Shown piece by piece: positions 39,008 through 47,521 of a DNA stretch of 64,000 bases. Position numbers and translations under genes: made by a program. Below the pieces are notes generated by a model that made no database searches, was not told the origin of the DNA, and worked only from the letters and a program-made list of their open reading frames with translations. The stretch's first letter is position 1, and each line of letters starts with the position of its first letter. Origin of the DNA: CAZNPH01 sp964574985 (GTDB lineage Bacteria > Bacteroidota > Bacteroidia > Bacteroidales > SM23-62); NCBI GenBank assembly GCA_964574985.1, contig CAZNPH010000009.1:62001-126000 (forward strand), in the 5' to 3' direction.

Positions 39008-40624
39008 TTATCTGAATATGATATACAATACCGTCATCAGGAGAACCAGCATGACGGAAAGAATCCGGGGATCGGATATTCCGTTCACCTTCCCTTTGGT
39101 AATGAAATGCCAGGGCCTGTCCATGACGATCTCCCGGGTCTTTTTACCGGGAGGCGGCGGGGTCAGCAGACTCACCGTCACATGGATTCCCGAACAGATA
39201 ACACACAGCCAGAAAGCCTGCATCATCATTGGGATCCCAAGCGTATTGGTTACGTATCGCTGGCCGCTTATGGGTTCAAATTCCAGGCAGAACACCAGAA
39301 TGCCGATCAGAAAGCCGGCCAGCAGGGTGACCAGTGCACCCTGTTGGTTCCCCCTTTTCCAGAAAACCCCGAAAACCATGACGGCGGTTACCGGAGGGGC
39401 AATGGAAACCAGGATGACATTGATGGCCTCAAAAATGCTTTTGAAACTTCCGATCCAGGGAGACCAGAAAGCTGCCGACAAAATGACCACCAATATGGTG
39501 ATCCGTCCGATGGTCACAATATTCCTTTCGGAAACAGCAGGATGCAGCCGCTTTACAATATCGATGGAAACCAAAGTCCCCGTGCTGTTCAATCCGGCTG
39601 CAATGGTGCTCATCAGGGCAGCAATCAAAGCCGCGGCAAGCAAGCCGGTCAGACCGGGAGGCAGGATCTCACGGATCAGAACGGGCAATGCATCGTTGGC
39701 ATTCCGGATCATATCCCCGAACAGAACATAGGCCACAATGCCCGGGACCACCATCATGAAAACCGGTAAGACCTTCAGAAAACCGGTAAACACAGGGCCT
39801 ATCTGTGCATCCTTCCTGGACCTGGCCCCCAGCACTTTCTGAACAATGGTCTGATCCGAGCCGAAATAATAAATGGCAATCACCGGCAGGCCCAGCACAA
39901 TGGAACGAAAAGGCAAATTTGCCGAATCCGGGCCCCGGATCATGCTCAGCTGGTTCGGCTTGACTGCCGATTTAAAATCAGCCAGCGAATGGATGTCATG
40001 TGCCGGCAATTGCATAATGGCAAGAACTGCCAGCACAATGGTCCCGGTGACCAAAACGACCGCCTGTACAGATTCTGTAATAACCACCGCCCGGAGTCCG
40101 CCCAACACTGTATAGATCAGGGTGGCCATGATGATGACCGCAATGGACATGTTGATCTCAAATCCGAAAAAATTCCTGAACACCACGGCGCCTGCATACA
40201 GGCTGATCCCGATATGGGCGAATATGGCGAAAAGCAATGCAATAATCCCCAGCATGGTTCGTGCGAACGGTCCGTATCTTCTTTCCAGGAATTCCGGCAG
40301 GGTTGAGATCCGTGTCCGGTAATAGACCGGTGCGAAAACAAGGGCCAGCAGGATCAGCCCCGGAAAGGCAAACCATTCGAAATTTCCCCAGATCATGCCA
40401 TCCTGAAATCCCTGGGCAACAAGACCCACCAGATGGGTGGTGGAAATATTCGCTGCAAAAAGCGCCGCACCGATCACCAGCCAGTTCAGCGAACGTCCCG
40501 CCAGAAAAAAACCGTCACTGTTTTTGGTCTTTCTTCTTATTCCGACCACGACCCCTATAAGCAGGATCAATAGAAAATAAATCAATATGATCAGGTTGTC
40601 TATGAAAGGCAGTTTGGTTTCCAT
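39008..40624 (-). CDS. Sodium:solute symporter (SSS), SGLT-like
   Basis: 538 residues with 13-14 membrane helices. It has the SSS/SGLT landmarks: GFFLAGRSLNWLVIGAALFAANIS near helix 1-2 and GLLAAALIAALMSTIAAGLNS in helix 8-9. It brings a sugar (probably fucose or another monosaccharide released by the neighbours) in with Na+. It replaces the SusCD pair that would usually serve such a cluster; no SusC/SusD homologue is visible in this window. Nine bases separate its start from the cupin-gene stop. Confidence 0.87.
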   Translation of the reverse strand: METKLPFIDNLIILIYFLLILLIGVVVGIRRKTKNSDGFFLAGRSLNWLVIGAALFAANISTTHLVGLVAQGFQDGMIWGNFEWFAFPGLILLALVFAPVYYRTRISTLPEFLERRYGPFARTMLGIIALLFAIFAHIGISLYAGAVVFRNFFGFEINMSIAVIIMATLIYTVLGGLRAVVITESVQAVVLVTGTIVLAVLAIMQLPAHDIHSLADFKSAVKPNQLSMIRGPDSANLPFRSIVLGLPVIAIYYFGSDQTIVQKVLGARSRKDAQIGPVFTGFLKVLPVFMMVVPGIVAYVLFGDMIRNANDALPVLIREILPPGLTGLLAAALIAALMSTIAAGLNSTGTLVSIDIVKRLHPAVSERNIVTIGRITILVVILSAAFWSPWIGSFKSIFEAINVILVSIAPPVTAVMVFGVFWKRGNQQGALVTLLAGFLIGILVFCLEFEPISGQRYVTNTLGIPMMMQAFWLCVICSGIHVTVSLLTPPPPGKKTREIVMDRPWHFITKGKVNGISDPRILSVMLVLLMTVLYIIFR

Positions 40625-40632
40625 GAAAAGAT

Positions 40633-41892
40633 CTATTTTCCCCCTCTGATCTCAGGTGCCTGGGGGTTTACTCCCGGTCCGAAATACCGCAACATGACCA
40701 GCGGCTCTTTTTGGGAAGTATTTTCAAAAACAACGCCTTCCCCGGCTGCCTTTTCGGTACAAAACATTTCATCGTCGGTAAGCTCACCATACCGGATCTG
40801 CGAAGGCGAAGACAACCTCAGTCCGTTTATCCTGCCTTCCCCCTGCACGGTGATCAATCCGTACGCACCATTGTCTCTGACAGTGCATTTTGTGCCAGGC
40901 TCCAGGGTCAGTTCCTTGGCGGTAAATGCCTGCCATCCGTCAAATTTCCCGTAGCATACCCATTGGTCGGCATACCCCTGGCCGCTGTTGGCATCATCCC
41001 GGACAGGTACCAAATGATGGTTCTGTTTGAAAAACGGGTCTACGTTCGATTCCCAGTTCAGTTGATCCACAATGAATTCCAGGTCCTGATGCTTTTCAGG
41101 CGGCATGTCCTTCACCAGCAATGACCACGGGACTTCACGTCCCTCAACCAGCGACTGGTACATGCCGAATACATCCGAGCCCCACTGGGGTTCATAGGTA
41201 CAAAGTGATCCGGGCGCATGCAGGAGTCCGGCCCCCACCTGCCAGCCCGTGCCGGGCTGCAGCCGGTAGGCTTTCGACAGGTCAAGGATGCCGTTGTCTC
41301 CCTTGTTCCAGTTTTCCAGACAGCGGATCACATCTTCCTTGCGGGTTCCCGGGGCCAGCCCGAAGAAGGTATAGGGAAAATTATTCAGTACGTGGTTGTA
41401 CTGGGGCGGAAAATAATAGGATTCCGGTTTGCCTTCCTCACCCACCAGAGCAGCATCTTCATCTGACTGATGCATATGGTGGGGTATGGGGCCCATGTTG
41501 TCGAAAAATTTCGAATATACCGGCCACCGCTTGTATTCATTCCAGATTTTTTCCCCGATGATCTCCGGACCGAGTTCCCGAACCACATCCCTCAGGGTAA
41601 CCCTGTTGTTTTCCAGAACAACATAGCTCAGTCCTTCATCATCTTCCCGTCCTTCGTTGGCCGCTTCGGTGGTTGATGCAAACCACCGTTCATCAATGCC
41701 TCCCCGGTTCAGCCCGTAGGCATAAATATCACCGGGATGCAGCCTCAGTCTCCGGCCCGGATGCAAAAAAGAACGCGGCACCCAGCACGGGGCCAGCCGC
41801 AACACCCCGCGATTCTTCTCCAGGGCATCCTCGATCAAACCCCTGAATTGGGAATCAACGGCTTTGAGTTCATTCATCCATTTTTTCATCAT
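40633..41892 (-). CDS. Cupin protein, distant class I mannose-6-phosphate-isomerase type
   Basis: 419 residues, no signal. A metal site PHHMHQSDEDA (two His spaced as in cupins) near residue 147 and later HAPGSLC and beta-rich repeats (LTLEPGTKCTVRDNGAYGLITVQGEG) indicate two or more cupin barrels. Class I phosphomannose isomerase is the nearest layout, but the usual signatures are not intact and the 419-residue length and N-terminal FLHPGRRL differ. It may isomerise a sugar or sugar phosphate in the fucose/mannose pathway. It is the first structural gene after the LacI gene. ATG at 41892 or 41889. Confidence 0.5.
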   Translation of the reverse strand: MMKKWMNELKAVDSQFRGLIEDALEKNRGVLRLAPCWVPRSFLHPGRRLRLHPGDIYAYGLNRGGIDERWFASTTEAANEGREDDEGLSYVVLENNRVTLRDVVRELGPEIIGEKIWNEYKRWPVYSKFFDNMGPIPHHMHQSDEDAALVGEEGKPESYYFPPQYNHVLNNFPYTFFGLAPGTRKEDVIRCLENWNKGDNGILDLSKAYRLQPGTGWQVGAGLLHAPGSLCTYEPQWGSDVFGMYQSLVEGREVPWSLLVKDMPPEKHQDLEFIVDQLNWESNVDPFFKQNHHLVPVRDDANSGQGYADQWVCYGKFDGWQAFTAKELTLEPGTKCTVRDNGAYGLITVQGEGRINGLRLSSPSQIRYGELTDDEMFCTEKAAGEGVVFENTSQKEPLVMLRYFGPGVNPQAPEIRGGK

Positions 41893-41916
41893 TTTGATAT
41901 TTTTTTAAACAGATCT

Positions 41917-42924
41917 TTAAGCGGATTCCCGTTTGATCAGCTCCATTTTCAAACGGATATTGTTTTTTTGATCTCTTTTCTTTTTATCGATCTTTGAAAG
42001 CAACAGATCAAAAGCCGAGCTGCCGATGTCATCAATGGGCTGGGCCACGGTGGTAAGCGCAGGCCTGATAATCCTTCCTGCCGGTTCATTGTCAAAACCG
42101 ATAACGGCCAGATCCCCGGGGATATCCACGTCCTGTTCCCTCGATCCTGTGATCACCCCCAGTGCCACCATATCAACTGAACACAAAACCGCATCGGTTT
42201 TCATCCCTTCTTTCGTTAAATGGCCGGCCAGCCGGATCCCGTCTTCAAGCGTGATCCCCCCGTCAAAAACCAGATCTTCCCGGAAGCTTATGCCGTGTTT
42301 TTCCAGTGCCGCGGCATATCCTTTAAACCGGGTGTTAAAAACAGGATTTTCCTTGCCCCCCAGATAAAAGGCAATCCGCTTTCTTCCCGATCGGATCAGG
42401 TATCCGGTGGCATCAAAAGCTCCCTGATGATTATCGATGATGATCCTGGAGAACGGACCGTCCCCGAAAAAGCGGTCAAAAAGCACGACCGGGATGCCGA
42501 TCTTCTCCAGCTGTAAATATTTGTCCTTGTTCTTTCCCGCATTGGCCACCGATGCGATCACCCCCGCCACCCGGTTTTCCATGATGGCCTCAAGGTTCTT
42601 TGATTCTATTTCTTCTTCCTCGTTTGACTGGTATATCATGACCGAATAACCTTTCCTGAAAGCCTGGTCGGAGATCACGCCCAGGACCTCGGAAAAGAAA
42701 AAATTCTTGACCGCCGGGACCATGACCACCACGGATTTGCTTTTGGCGTTGCGCAGACTTTTGGCGAAGGAGTTGGGAATGTAATTGTATTTTTTGGCAG
42801 CCTGCAAAACCTTTTCCCGGGTTTTTGCATTCACGTCGGGATGGTCGCGCAAAGCGCGGGAAACCGTTGTATGGTGAAGATCAAGCTTTGCAGCGAGGTC
42901 TTTGATGGTGAAATAGCTTTTCAT
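41917..42924 (-). CDS. LacI-family transcriptional regulator
   Basis: 335 residues. The N-terminal helix-turn-helix (TIKDLAAKLDLHHTTVSRAL, residues about 6-25) and hinge helix (YNYIPNSFAKSLR) precede a periplasmic-binding-protein-like effector domain (VVMVPAVKNFFFS onward). It should repress the sugar genes downstream on the same strand (cupin, SSS, GH29, hydrolase) until bound to a sugar or sugar phosphate. An inverted repeat lies on its own start codon, a probable autoregulatory site. Confidence 0.9.
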   Translation of the reverse strand: MKSYFTIKDLAAKLDLHHTTVSRALRDHPDVNAKTREKVLQAAKKYNYIPNSFAKSLRNAKSKSVVVMVPAVKNFFFSEVLGVISDQAFRKGYSVMIYQSNEEEEIESKNLEAIMENRVAGVIASVANAGKNKDKYLQLEKIGIPVVLFDRFFGDGPFSRIIIDNHQGAFDATGYLIRSGRKRIAFYLGGKENPVFNTRFKGYAAALEKHGISFREDLVFDGGITLEDGIRLAGHLTKEGMKTDAVLCSVDMVALGVITGSREQDVDIPGDLAVIGFDNEPAGRIIRPALTTVAQPIDDIGSSAFDLLLSKIDKKKRDQKNNIRLKMELIKRESA

Positions 42925-42952
42925 TGCTCACGTTTTCACTCACGTAAGCAAT
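42923..42952. promoter_or_regulatory. Inverted repeat over the lacI-type start codon; possible operator
   Basis: ATTGCTCACGT (42923-42933) and ACGTAAGCAAT (42942-42952) are inverted copies (10 of 11 positions), separated by eight bases. The left half contains the ATG of the regulator. The LacI family normally binds a palindrome near the promoter, so this may be an autoregulatory operator; the spacer is longer than the classic operator. Confidence 0.4.
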
Positions 42953-42979
42953 ATTAAAAAAATTTTCCGCCCGGATCAA
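42949..42979 (-). promoter_or_regulatory. Possible promoter of the LacI-type gene
   Basis: On the minus strand TTG (42977-42979) is followed after 20 bases by TAATATTG (42949-42956), close to the Bacteroidota TAnnTTTG -7 element. The -7 element overlaps the inverted repeat, which would fit repression by occlusion. Confidence 0.35.
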
Positions 42980-42983
42980 CCGT

Positions 42984-43362
42984 TCATTCAAAATTTTTGA
43001 AGAAAATGGTTATTCGTACCGCGGGGTATCTGCCTGATTCCGCCCGGCCGCACAGAAGGTGATCCGCTCCGGTTAGTTGGCCAATTGCATATAGCGGAAT
43101 GTTTGTCATCCATTCTTCCTTTCTGAAATCCGACATGGATGCTCTGAAAGCCACTTTTGATCTTTCCGCAGACCAATAATAGATGACACTATCCGGTATT
43201 GGCTTGAAATGCAGAATAATATCCAATGTAATACTTCCGACCTTTCATTAAATATTTGGCAACAAGATGCCAATCAGGTATGTAAGTCTCAGCATCCTCA
43301 CTTGAAGGAACAATATGATAAACATTACGATTCAGTTTCATCAACATACCTTTTTCAAGCAT
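42984..43362 (-). pseudogene. Remnant of an AbiEi-like (type IV TA) antitoxin gene
   Basis: From ATG 43362 a 57-codon frame encodes a segment with a short winged-helix end (MKLNRNVYHIVPS) and then KYYIGYYSAFQ, the hallmark PYYISFWSAL-like box of AbiEi/type IV antitoxin family proteins. It then stops at 43189. Other frames on the same strand stay open to about 42984 with a weaker match (for example GFQSIHVGFQKGRMDD), consistent with frameshifts in the C-terminal half. No AbiEii toxin gene is adjacent. Not functional as it stands. Confidence 0.5.
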
Positions 43363-43394
43363 TTAATTAAATTGCAAGATAAAAGAGCATTAAA

Positions 43395-43592
43395 ATGACA
43401 AAAGATATTCTAATCCGGCAAGAACCATACGGATTAGTATGGTCAAAACCAATGAGGACAATTTCAAAGTGGTATAATATTTCTGATGTTGGATTACGTA
43501 AAATCTGCATTCGAAAAAACATACCACTACCTGAGAGGGGTCACCGGGCCAGGATTCGATTTGAGTATAAAGTCAGGAAAAAGAAATCTTAA
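43395..43592 (+). CDS. Small protein of the ELVWSKPMTxLAK type, probably truncated
   Basis: 65 residues. The pattern [25 protein letters not shown]... matches the start of a widespread, unnamed bacterial protein family (helix-turn-helix-like, often near mobile elements). Normal members continue far past the GxW motif; here the W is replaced ([10 protein letters not shown]) and the protein ends in KKKS. Its stop overlaps the 3' end of acr3 by four bases on the other strand. Probably a gene fragment. Confidence 0.4.
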   Translation: MTKDILIRQEPYGLVWSKPMRTISKWYNISDVGLRKICIRKNIPLPERGHRARIRFEYKVRKKKS

Positions 43593-44620
43593 TACTTCCA
43601 TTTGTTTGCTATTCCCACCAGTGATAACATTACCGGGACCTCAACAAGGACGCCAATTACAGTTACCATTGCTGCTGGGGACTGAAGGCCAAAAAGTGCG
43701 ATAGCCACTGCAACTGCCAATTCAAAGAAATTGCTTGCCCCGATCATGGAGGCAGGGGCACAAATGGCATGGGGAAGTTTCAGGAACCTTCCTCCGAACC
43801 ACGCGATAAAGAATATGAAATAGGTCTGAATGATCAACGGAACGGCTACCAGTAATATGATAAGTGGTTTTCCCAGGATGGTTGTGCCCTGAAAAGCAAA
43901 CAGCAGTACCAGGGTGGTTAACAATGCAATGATCGAAACAGGTCGGAATTTTGGAAGGAAGGTTTGCTTAAACCACTCTTCCCCTTTTTTCCTCATCAGT
44001 ATCTTGTGAGTCAAATACCCGGCGAGCAGGGGAATAACCACAAAAATAATAACACTGGCAATAAGGGTATCATAGGGGATTTTAATATCGGTGATCCCAA
44101 GCAATAATCCCACGATGGGAACAAATGCCACCAGGATAATCAGGTCATTAACCGATACCTGGACCAGTGTGTAGTTCGGATCACCATCTGACAGGTAACT
44201 CCAAACGAATACCATAGCTGTACACGGTGCTGCCCCGAGAAGGATAGCACCGGCAATATATTCCCCTGCCTGGTCCGGGGAAATAAATGCGGCATACAGT
44301 TTTGTAAAAAAGATCCATGCAAAGAAGGCCATGGTAAACGGTTTGATCAGCCAGTTGACCACCAGGGTCAGGATCAGCCCCCTGGGACGTCTTCCCACAT
44401 TTCTAATACTTGAAAAATCAACCTGGAGCATCATCGGGTAGATCATCAGCCAGATCAACACCGCTACGGGAATATTTACTCTGAAAAGTTCCAGGTTGCT
44501 CAATATCTCAATGCTGTTTCCGGCAAAATGTCCGATAGCAATCCCTGCTAAGATGCAAAGAGCCACCCAGAGCGTCAGGTATTTTTCAAAGAATCCGATA
44601 TGCTTTCGTTGTTTTTTCAT
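43589..44620 (-). CDS. acr3: Arsenite efflux permease ACR3 family
   Basis: 343 residues with about ten membrane helices. It matches ACR3 (bile-acid/arsenite transporter superfamily): [15 protein letters not shown], then [15 protein letters not shown], and the conserved Cys in [10 protein letters not shown] needed for As(III) transport. It exports arsenite from the cytoplasm. Last gene of the ars operon; arsM (broken), arsC and arsR lie upstream. ATG at 44620. Confidence 0.92.
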   Translation of the reverse strand: MKKQRKHIGFFEKYLTLWVALCILAGIAIGHFAGNSIEILSNLELFRVNIPVAVLIWLMIYPMMLQVDFSSIRNVGRRPRGLILTLVVNWLIKPFTMAFFAWIFFTKLYAAFISPDQAGEYIAGAILLGAAPCTAMVFVWSYLSDGDPNYTLVQVSVNDLIILVAFVPIVGLLLGITDIKIPYDTLIASVIIFVVIPLLAGYLTHKILMRKKGEEWFKQTFLPKFRPVSIIALLTTLVLLFAFQGTTILGKPLIILLVAVPLIIQTYFIFFIAWFGGRFLKLPHAICAPASMIGASNFFELAVAVAIALFGLQSPAAMVTVIGVLVEVPVMLSLVGIANKWKY

Positions 44621-44645
44621 ATTAAATTATCAATATAAAGGGGGA

Positions 44646-45317
44646 TTATTTTATTGCATTAATTGTGATACCATATATCCTTTTAACGTCCAGATGATGA
44701 AATCCCTGTTTTCGAATGAGATCCAGGTATTCTGCTTTCTGTAATGCTCCTGAGACACAACCTGCATACATTTCTGCCGCTTCCTTAAGGTTAAAAGGAA
44801 GTTCAATACCCTTAATATTTCGCTAAATGCCCGGGATTTGTCCGGCACCATGTTCAGGACACAATTACTGATGACCACATCATATGTGCTGTTCGGCAAC
44901 GGCATGTTTTCAATATCTCCCTTCACAAACTGAATGTTCCTGAATCCGGTCTTTTTCAGATTCTCATTAGCTTTTTTCAACATTTCATCGGTGAAATCAA
45001 TACCTGTGACCATGCCTGTTTCACCCACGAAGGTCCGGGCAACAAAGCAGTCATTGCCGGCGCCCGATGCAAGGTCCAATATATGGTCTCCTTTTTTAAT
45101 AGCAGCGTATTGGTGTGGGAATTCCACATCCCAATCCCAGGTCCGCATCCGCGTTGCATCCTTTAAGCTGTTTTTAATCATCGCTGAAAATCAAGTAATC
45201 AATATTATCACAGCATCCGGTACTTCCACAACATGATGACTGGTTCTGGTTTTTGCTCTGAAAGGCTATTTCTCCATATTTTTCCTGAACGACCAGTTTT
45301 AATTTTTCGGGATTCAT
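44646..45317 (-). pseudogene. arsM: Arsenite S-adenosylmethionine methyltransferase arsM, disrupted
   Basis: The ATG at 45317 overlaps the arsC stop (ATGA). Its first 47 codons contain the ArsM-type cysteines (SCC near 28-30, CC near 35) and then a stop at 45174-45176; one base lost restores GLGCGIPT just after. Another shift near 45113 enters the frame encoding the Rossmann core (LDLASGAGNDCFVAR, TGIDFT, SNCVLN). After EILRV a stretch of about 15 codons is missing, and near 44808 the frame shifts again to ELPFNLKEAAEMYAGCVSGAL, reaching a stop at 44646. At least three disruptions make this a pseudogene. Confidence 0.85.
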
Positions 45318-45739
45318 AACTCAGGTTTTATCATTTCTTTATAAAGTTTGAGGAAGGCTTCCTTTATCTCTTCGCGTACCCGGCAATATTCACTCTGGAT
45401 AAATTCCGGGGTTCCTGTGGCATGGGAAGGATCATCAAAACCGATATGCAGCCGGTGTTTTACTTTACCAAGAAATGCAGGGCAGGTTTCGTTTGCACCG
45501 CCGCAAACCGTAATCACATAATCCCATTCATCGTCCAGATCCTTATCAACCTGGTCGGAAGTATGATGGCTGATATCGATCCCGGTTTCTTTCATTACTT
45601 CTACCGCTTCAGAATTCAATTTTCCCGATGCTTCAGTGCCGGCACTGGCCACCTTCAGGCGATCATCGAATGATTGCAAAAATCCATGGGCCATCTGGCT
45701 ACGGCAACTGTTGCCGGTACAAAGGATAAGTATTTTCAT
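45314..45739 (-). CDS. arsC: Arsenate reductase, thioredoxin-coupled ArsC
   Basis: About 141 residues from ATG 45739. Low-molecular-weight phosphatase fold with P-loop Cys7-TGNSC-Arg13 and later CGGANETCPAF, whose Cys residues (about 82 and 89) form the redox cascade of the thioredoxin-linked family. It reduces arsenate to arsenite for export by Acr3 or methylation by ArsM. The stop overlaps the arsM start; one base separates it from arsR. An earlier ATG at 45760 overlaps arsR. Confidence 0.92.
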   Translation of the reverse strand: MKILILCTGNSCRSQMAHGFLQSFDDRLKVASAGTEASGKLNSEAVEVMKETGIDISHHTSDQVDKDLDDEWDYVITVCGGANETCPAFLGKVKHRLHIGFDDPSHATGTPEFIQSEYCRVREEIKEAFLKLYKEMIKPEL

Positions 45740-45740
45740 C

Positions 45741-46073
45741 TTATTTACATTGATATTCATCTAAATCAAGAGAAGCTAATAAATCTACAAGCTTATTTTT
45801 CAATTCCACTATTTTTTTAGTATTCAGGCAATACCTGGTCTTCACACCTTCAATATTGCCGGTGATAAGATATGCATCCTTCAGTTCAGCCAGGTGCTGG
45901 TTTACAGTAGTTCTCCCGAGCGGCAGATCGTCGGAGATATCACCCGTTATACAGGTACTGGTTTCCGCCAGGAACTTAAGAATCCGAAGCCTTGCCGGAT
46001 GAGACAGCGCTCTGAATAAACGCGCTGCATGATTTAGTTCAGTATCGAATAATTGCGTTTTTGCCTGTACCAT
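45741..46073 (-). CDS. arsR: ArsR-family metalloregulator
   Basis: 110 residues with a winged helix: ALSHPARLRILKFLAE, then ISDDLPLGRTTVNQHLAELK as the recognition helix. Cysteines at about 41, 92 and 109 (STCITGD; end EYQC) could bind As(III), although the classic ELCVCDL box is absent, so the sensing site is atypical. It represses its own operon (arsR-arsC-arsM-acr3) without arsenite. Confidence 0.88.
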   Translation of the reverse strand: MVQAKTQLFDTELNHAARLFRALSHPARLRILKFLAETSTCITGDISDDLPLGRTTVNQHLAELKDAYLITGNIEGVKTRYCLNTKKIVELKNKLVDLLASLDLDEYQCK

Positions 46074-46085
46074 TATTAAAATTTT

Positions 46086-46127
46086 TGACGTAAATATACG
46101 ACATATTTTGAAATGACGTATATATAC
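46086..46127. promoter_or_regulatory. Tandem operator-like repeats upstream of arsR
   Basis: TGACGTAAATATAC (46086-46099) and TGACGTATATATAC (46114-46127) are direct repeats with one mismatch, starting 28 bases apart; each contains the palindrome-like GTA(A/T)ATATAC. They lie just upstream of the arsR start (46073). ArsR proteins bind such elements, so these are candidate operators. Confidence 0.45.
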
Positions 46128-46144
46128 ATTATAATTTTAAATCC

Positions 46145-46471
46145 TTATTTGAGGAAGATTGATCCGGAACGGTAAAGTTTTTCAGTCTCGTTATAAATGA
46201 TCCACAACCGGTCGCAGGCTCTTTTTAACCGGACTTCCTTTAAACTCTGGGTAATAAGGATCATTTTCCCTGGATGGGAAGTTCCTTCATCGTTCCAGTC
46301 GGGAATGTTTTCACAAATGTCGATCCTGTCCATTGTTTTGTATGCATCCTTTACGGCCCATTCAGCATAGACCACAGCTTCCAGCAGGCTATTGGAGGCC
46401 AGGCGGTTGGCTCCGTACAGACCCGTAAAAGCCGCTGCGCCGGCAGCGTATAGTTGTTTTAGTGAAGGTTT
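46145..46471 (-). pseudogene. nadB: nadB (L-aspartate oxidase) remnant
   Basis: A minus-strand frame holds the FAD-binding C-terminal part of L-aspartate oxidase: [22 protein letters not shown], then IPDWNDEGT and [19 protein letters not shown]. The first 350 residues are missing, and between QSLKEV and RLKRACDRL about 15 residues are absent in frame. It ends at 46145 short of the normal C-terminus. Enzymatically dead; presumably brought with the island or left by rearrangement. Confidence 0.75.
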
Positions 46472-46604
46472 ATAGTAAAGCTGTATCCAACGTTTCAGCG
46501 TATTTCTGTCCGGTGTATCTGCCTGTATAATCGATCATAGCAGGGAATGCTTTAAAATCGTGGTCACCATGACCAGTAGATTTCAAATGTATAAAAGACA
46601 GGTT

Positions 46605-47141
46605 TTACTGACCGGTAATGTGCCCCAGTACTTCCACATGGGCCTGTAAGTCAGATTCGGTGAACAGCACCATTCGGATGACCTTCACGTTTTTCAGGAA
46701 TGCGGCCTGATCGATGATCGTGTTAAGGGCCACAACGGCTGCACCGTCAAGGGGATACCCGAATGCACCTGTGGAGATCGCCGGAAATGCTACAGATGAA
46801 ATACCTTCCCGGTCGGCCAGCCTGAGCGCATTCCTGTAACAATTTGCCAGCAACTGATCTTCGGGTTTGTCCAAACCATACACCGGTCCAAGGCAGTGTA
46901 TGATGAATTTGTTGGGCAGTTCGTAGGCTTTTGTGATCACCGCTTCGCCGGGACTTATGGGTCCGAGCGGCTCGCTTTCCTTAACGAGTTCAGGTCCGGC
47001 AGCACGGTATATGGCGCCCGCCACACCGCCGCCGGGCAGAAGCCGGGCGTTGGCGGCATTAACGATGGCCTCCGTGTCTGCCTGACGGGTAATGTCCCCT
47101 TTAACCAATTCGATAGTTTTACCGTGTATCTGTTTTTTCAT
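46605..47141 (-). CDS. Macro-domain protein (ADP-ribose / O-acetyl-ADP-ribose hydrolase type)
   Basis: 178 residues covering one macro domain: IVNAANARLLPGGGVAGAIYRAAG (Asn, Asp-like site and glycine-rich loop) and VAFPAISTGAFGYPLD for the phosphate-binding loop. It hydrolyses O-acetyl-ADP-ribose or removes ADP-ribose from proteins. It is intact. A 26-base piece of it (46979-47004) recurs at 53388-53413 inside the repeat at the other end of the island. No toxin partner is visible. Confidence 0.85.
   Translation of the reverse strand: MKKQIHGKTIELVKGDITRQADTEAIVNAANARLLPGGGVAGAIYRAAGPELVKESEPLGPISPGEAVITKAYELPNKFIIHCLGPVYGLDKPEDQLLANCYRNALRLADREGISSVAFPAISTGAFGYPLDGAAVVALNTIIDQAAFLKNVKVIRMVLFTESDLQAHVEVLGHITGQ
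46979..47004 (+). repeat. 26-bp piece of the macro gene duplicated at 53388-53413
   Basis: The sequence from CCTTAACGAG to CAGCA is identical at 53388-53413. At the second site it runs directly into the copy of 47227-47409, as if 222 to 228 bases had been deleted between GCAGCA microhomologies. Confidence 0.8.
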
Positions 47142-47521
47142 TTTCCTGGTATTTCATGAAAAACAGTGTATTTCTGAGACCGTACCGTATGCAACAGATG
47201 GCCAACCTGGCAAAACAAGTTGACTTGCAGCAAGAACACTCAACCACTCCCGAAAACCAGGTTATACCTGCAGTATTCACCTTAGCGCTTCCGCATCAGC
47301 ATGACCCTGTCGTTATTGTTCTCCAGCCGGTCAAATCCATATTCCGCAGCAATATAATCAAATGTTCCGGTGTGAAAAAACGATACATGGGTAATGTCTT
47401 TTGCATAATTGATATGTATCATAAGATCGTTTACATCAAAATGTCACAACATCGTTTACAGAATGATCTTTTACGTTCTTTGAAATATTGTTAATTCGTT
47501 ATCCAAATATCAAAAATCATA
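47142..47521. other. Intergenic segment at left edge of the inserted DNA
   Basis: 47142-47226 has no supported gene. 47227-47409 is the left copy of the 183-bp direct repeat; 47285-47409 corresponds to the 3' end of the methyltransferase gene at 53463-54098. 47410-47521 is AT-rich with two copies of ATCGTTTACA and may be the end of the IS481-like element. No RNA gene is seen. Confidence 0.6.
47227..47409. repeat. Left copy of 183-bp direct repeat flanking the AT-rich insert
   Basis: Matches 53408-53590 with two mismatches (47278 C versus A, and one G versus A in the segment near 47302). The right part encodes the C-terminal end of the methyltransferase (RVMLMRKR) as an orphan fragment. Confidence 0.9.

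Noticed and set aside
46500..46604. Reading frame directly after the macro gene (KSTGHGDHDFKAFP)
   Set aside because: It might be a TIM-barrel isomerase fragment, but the match is too short to claim.
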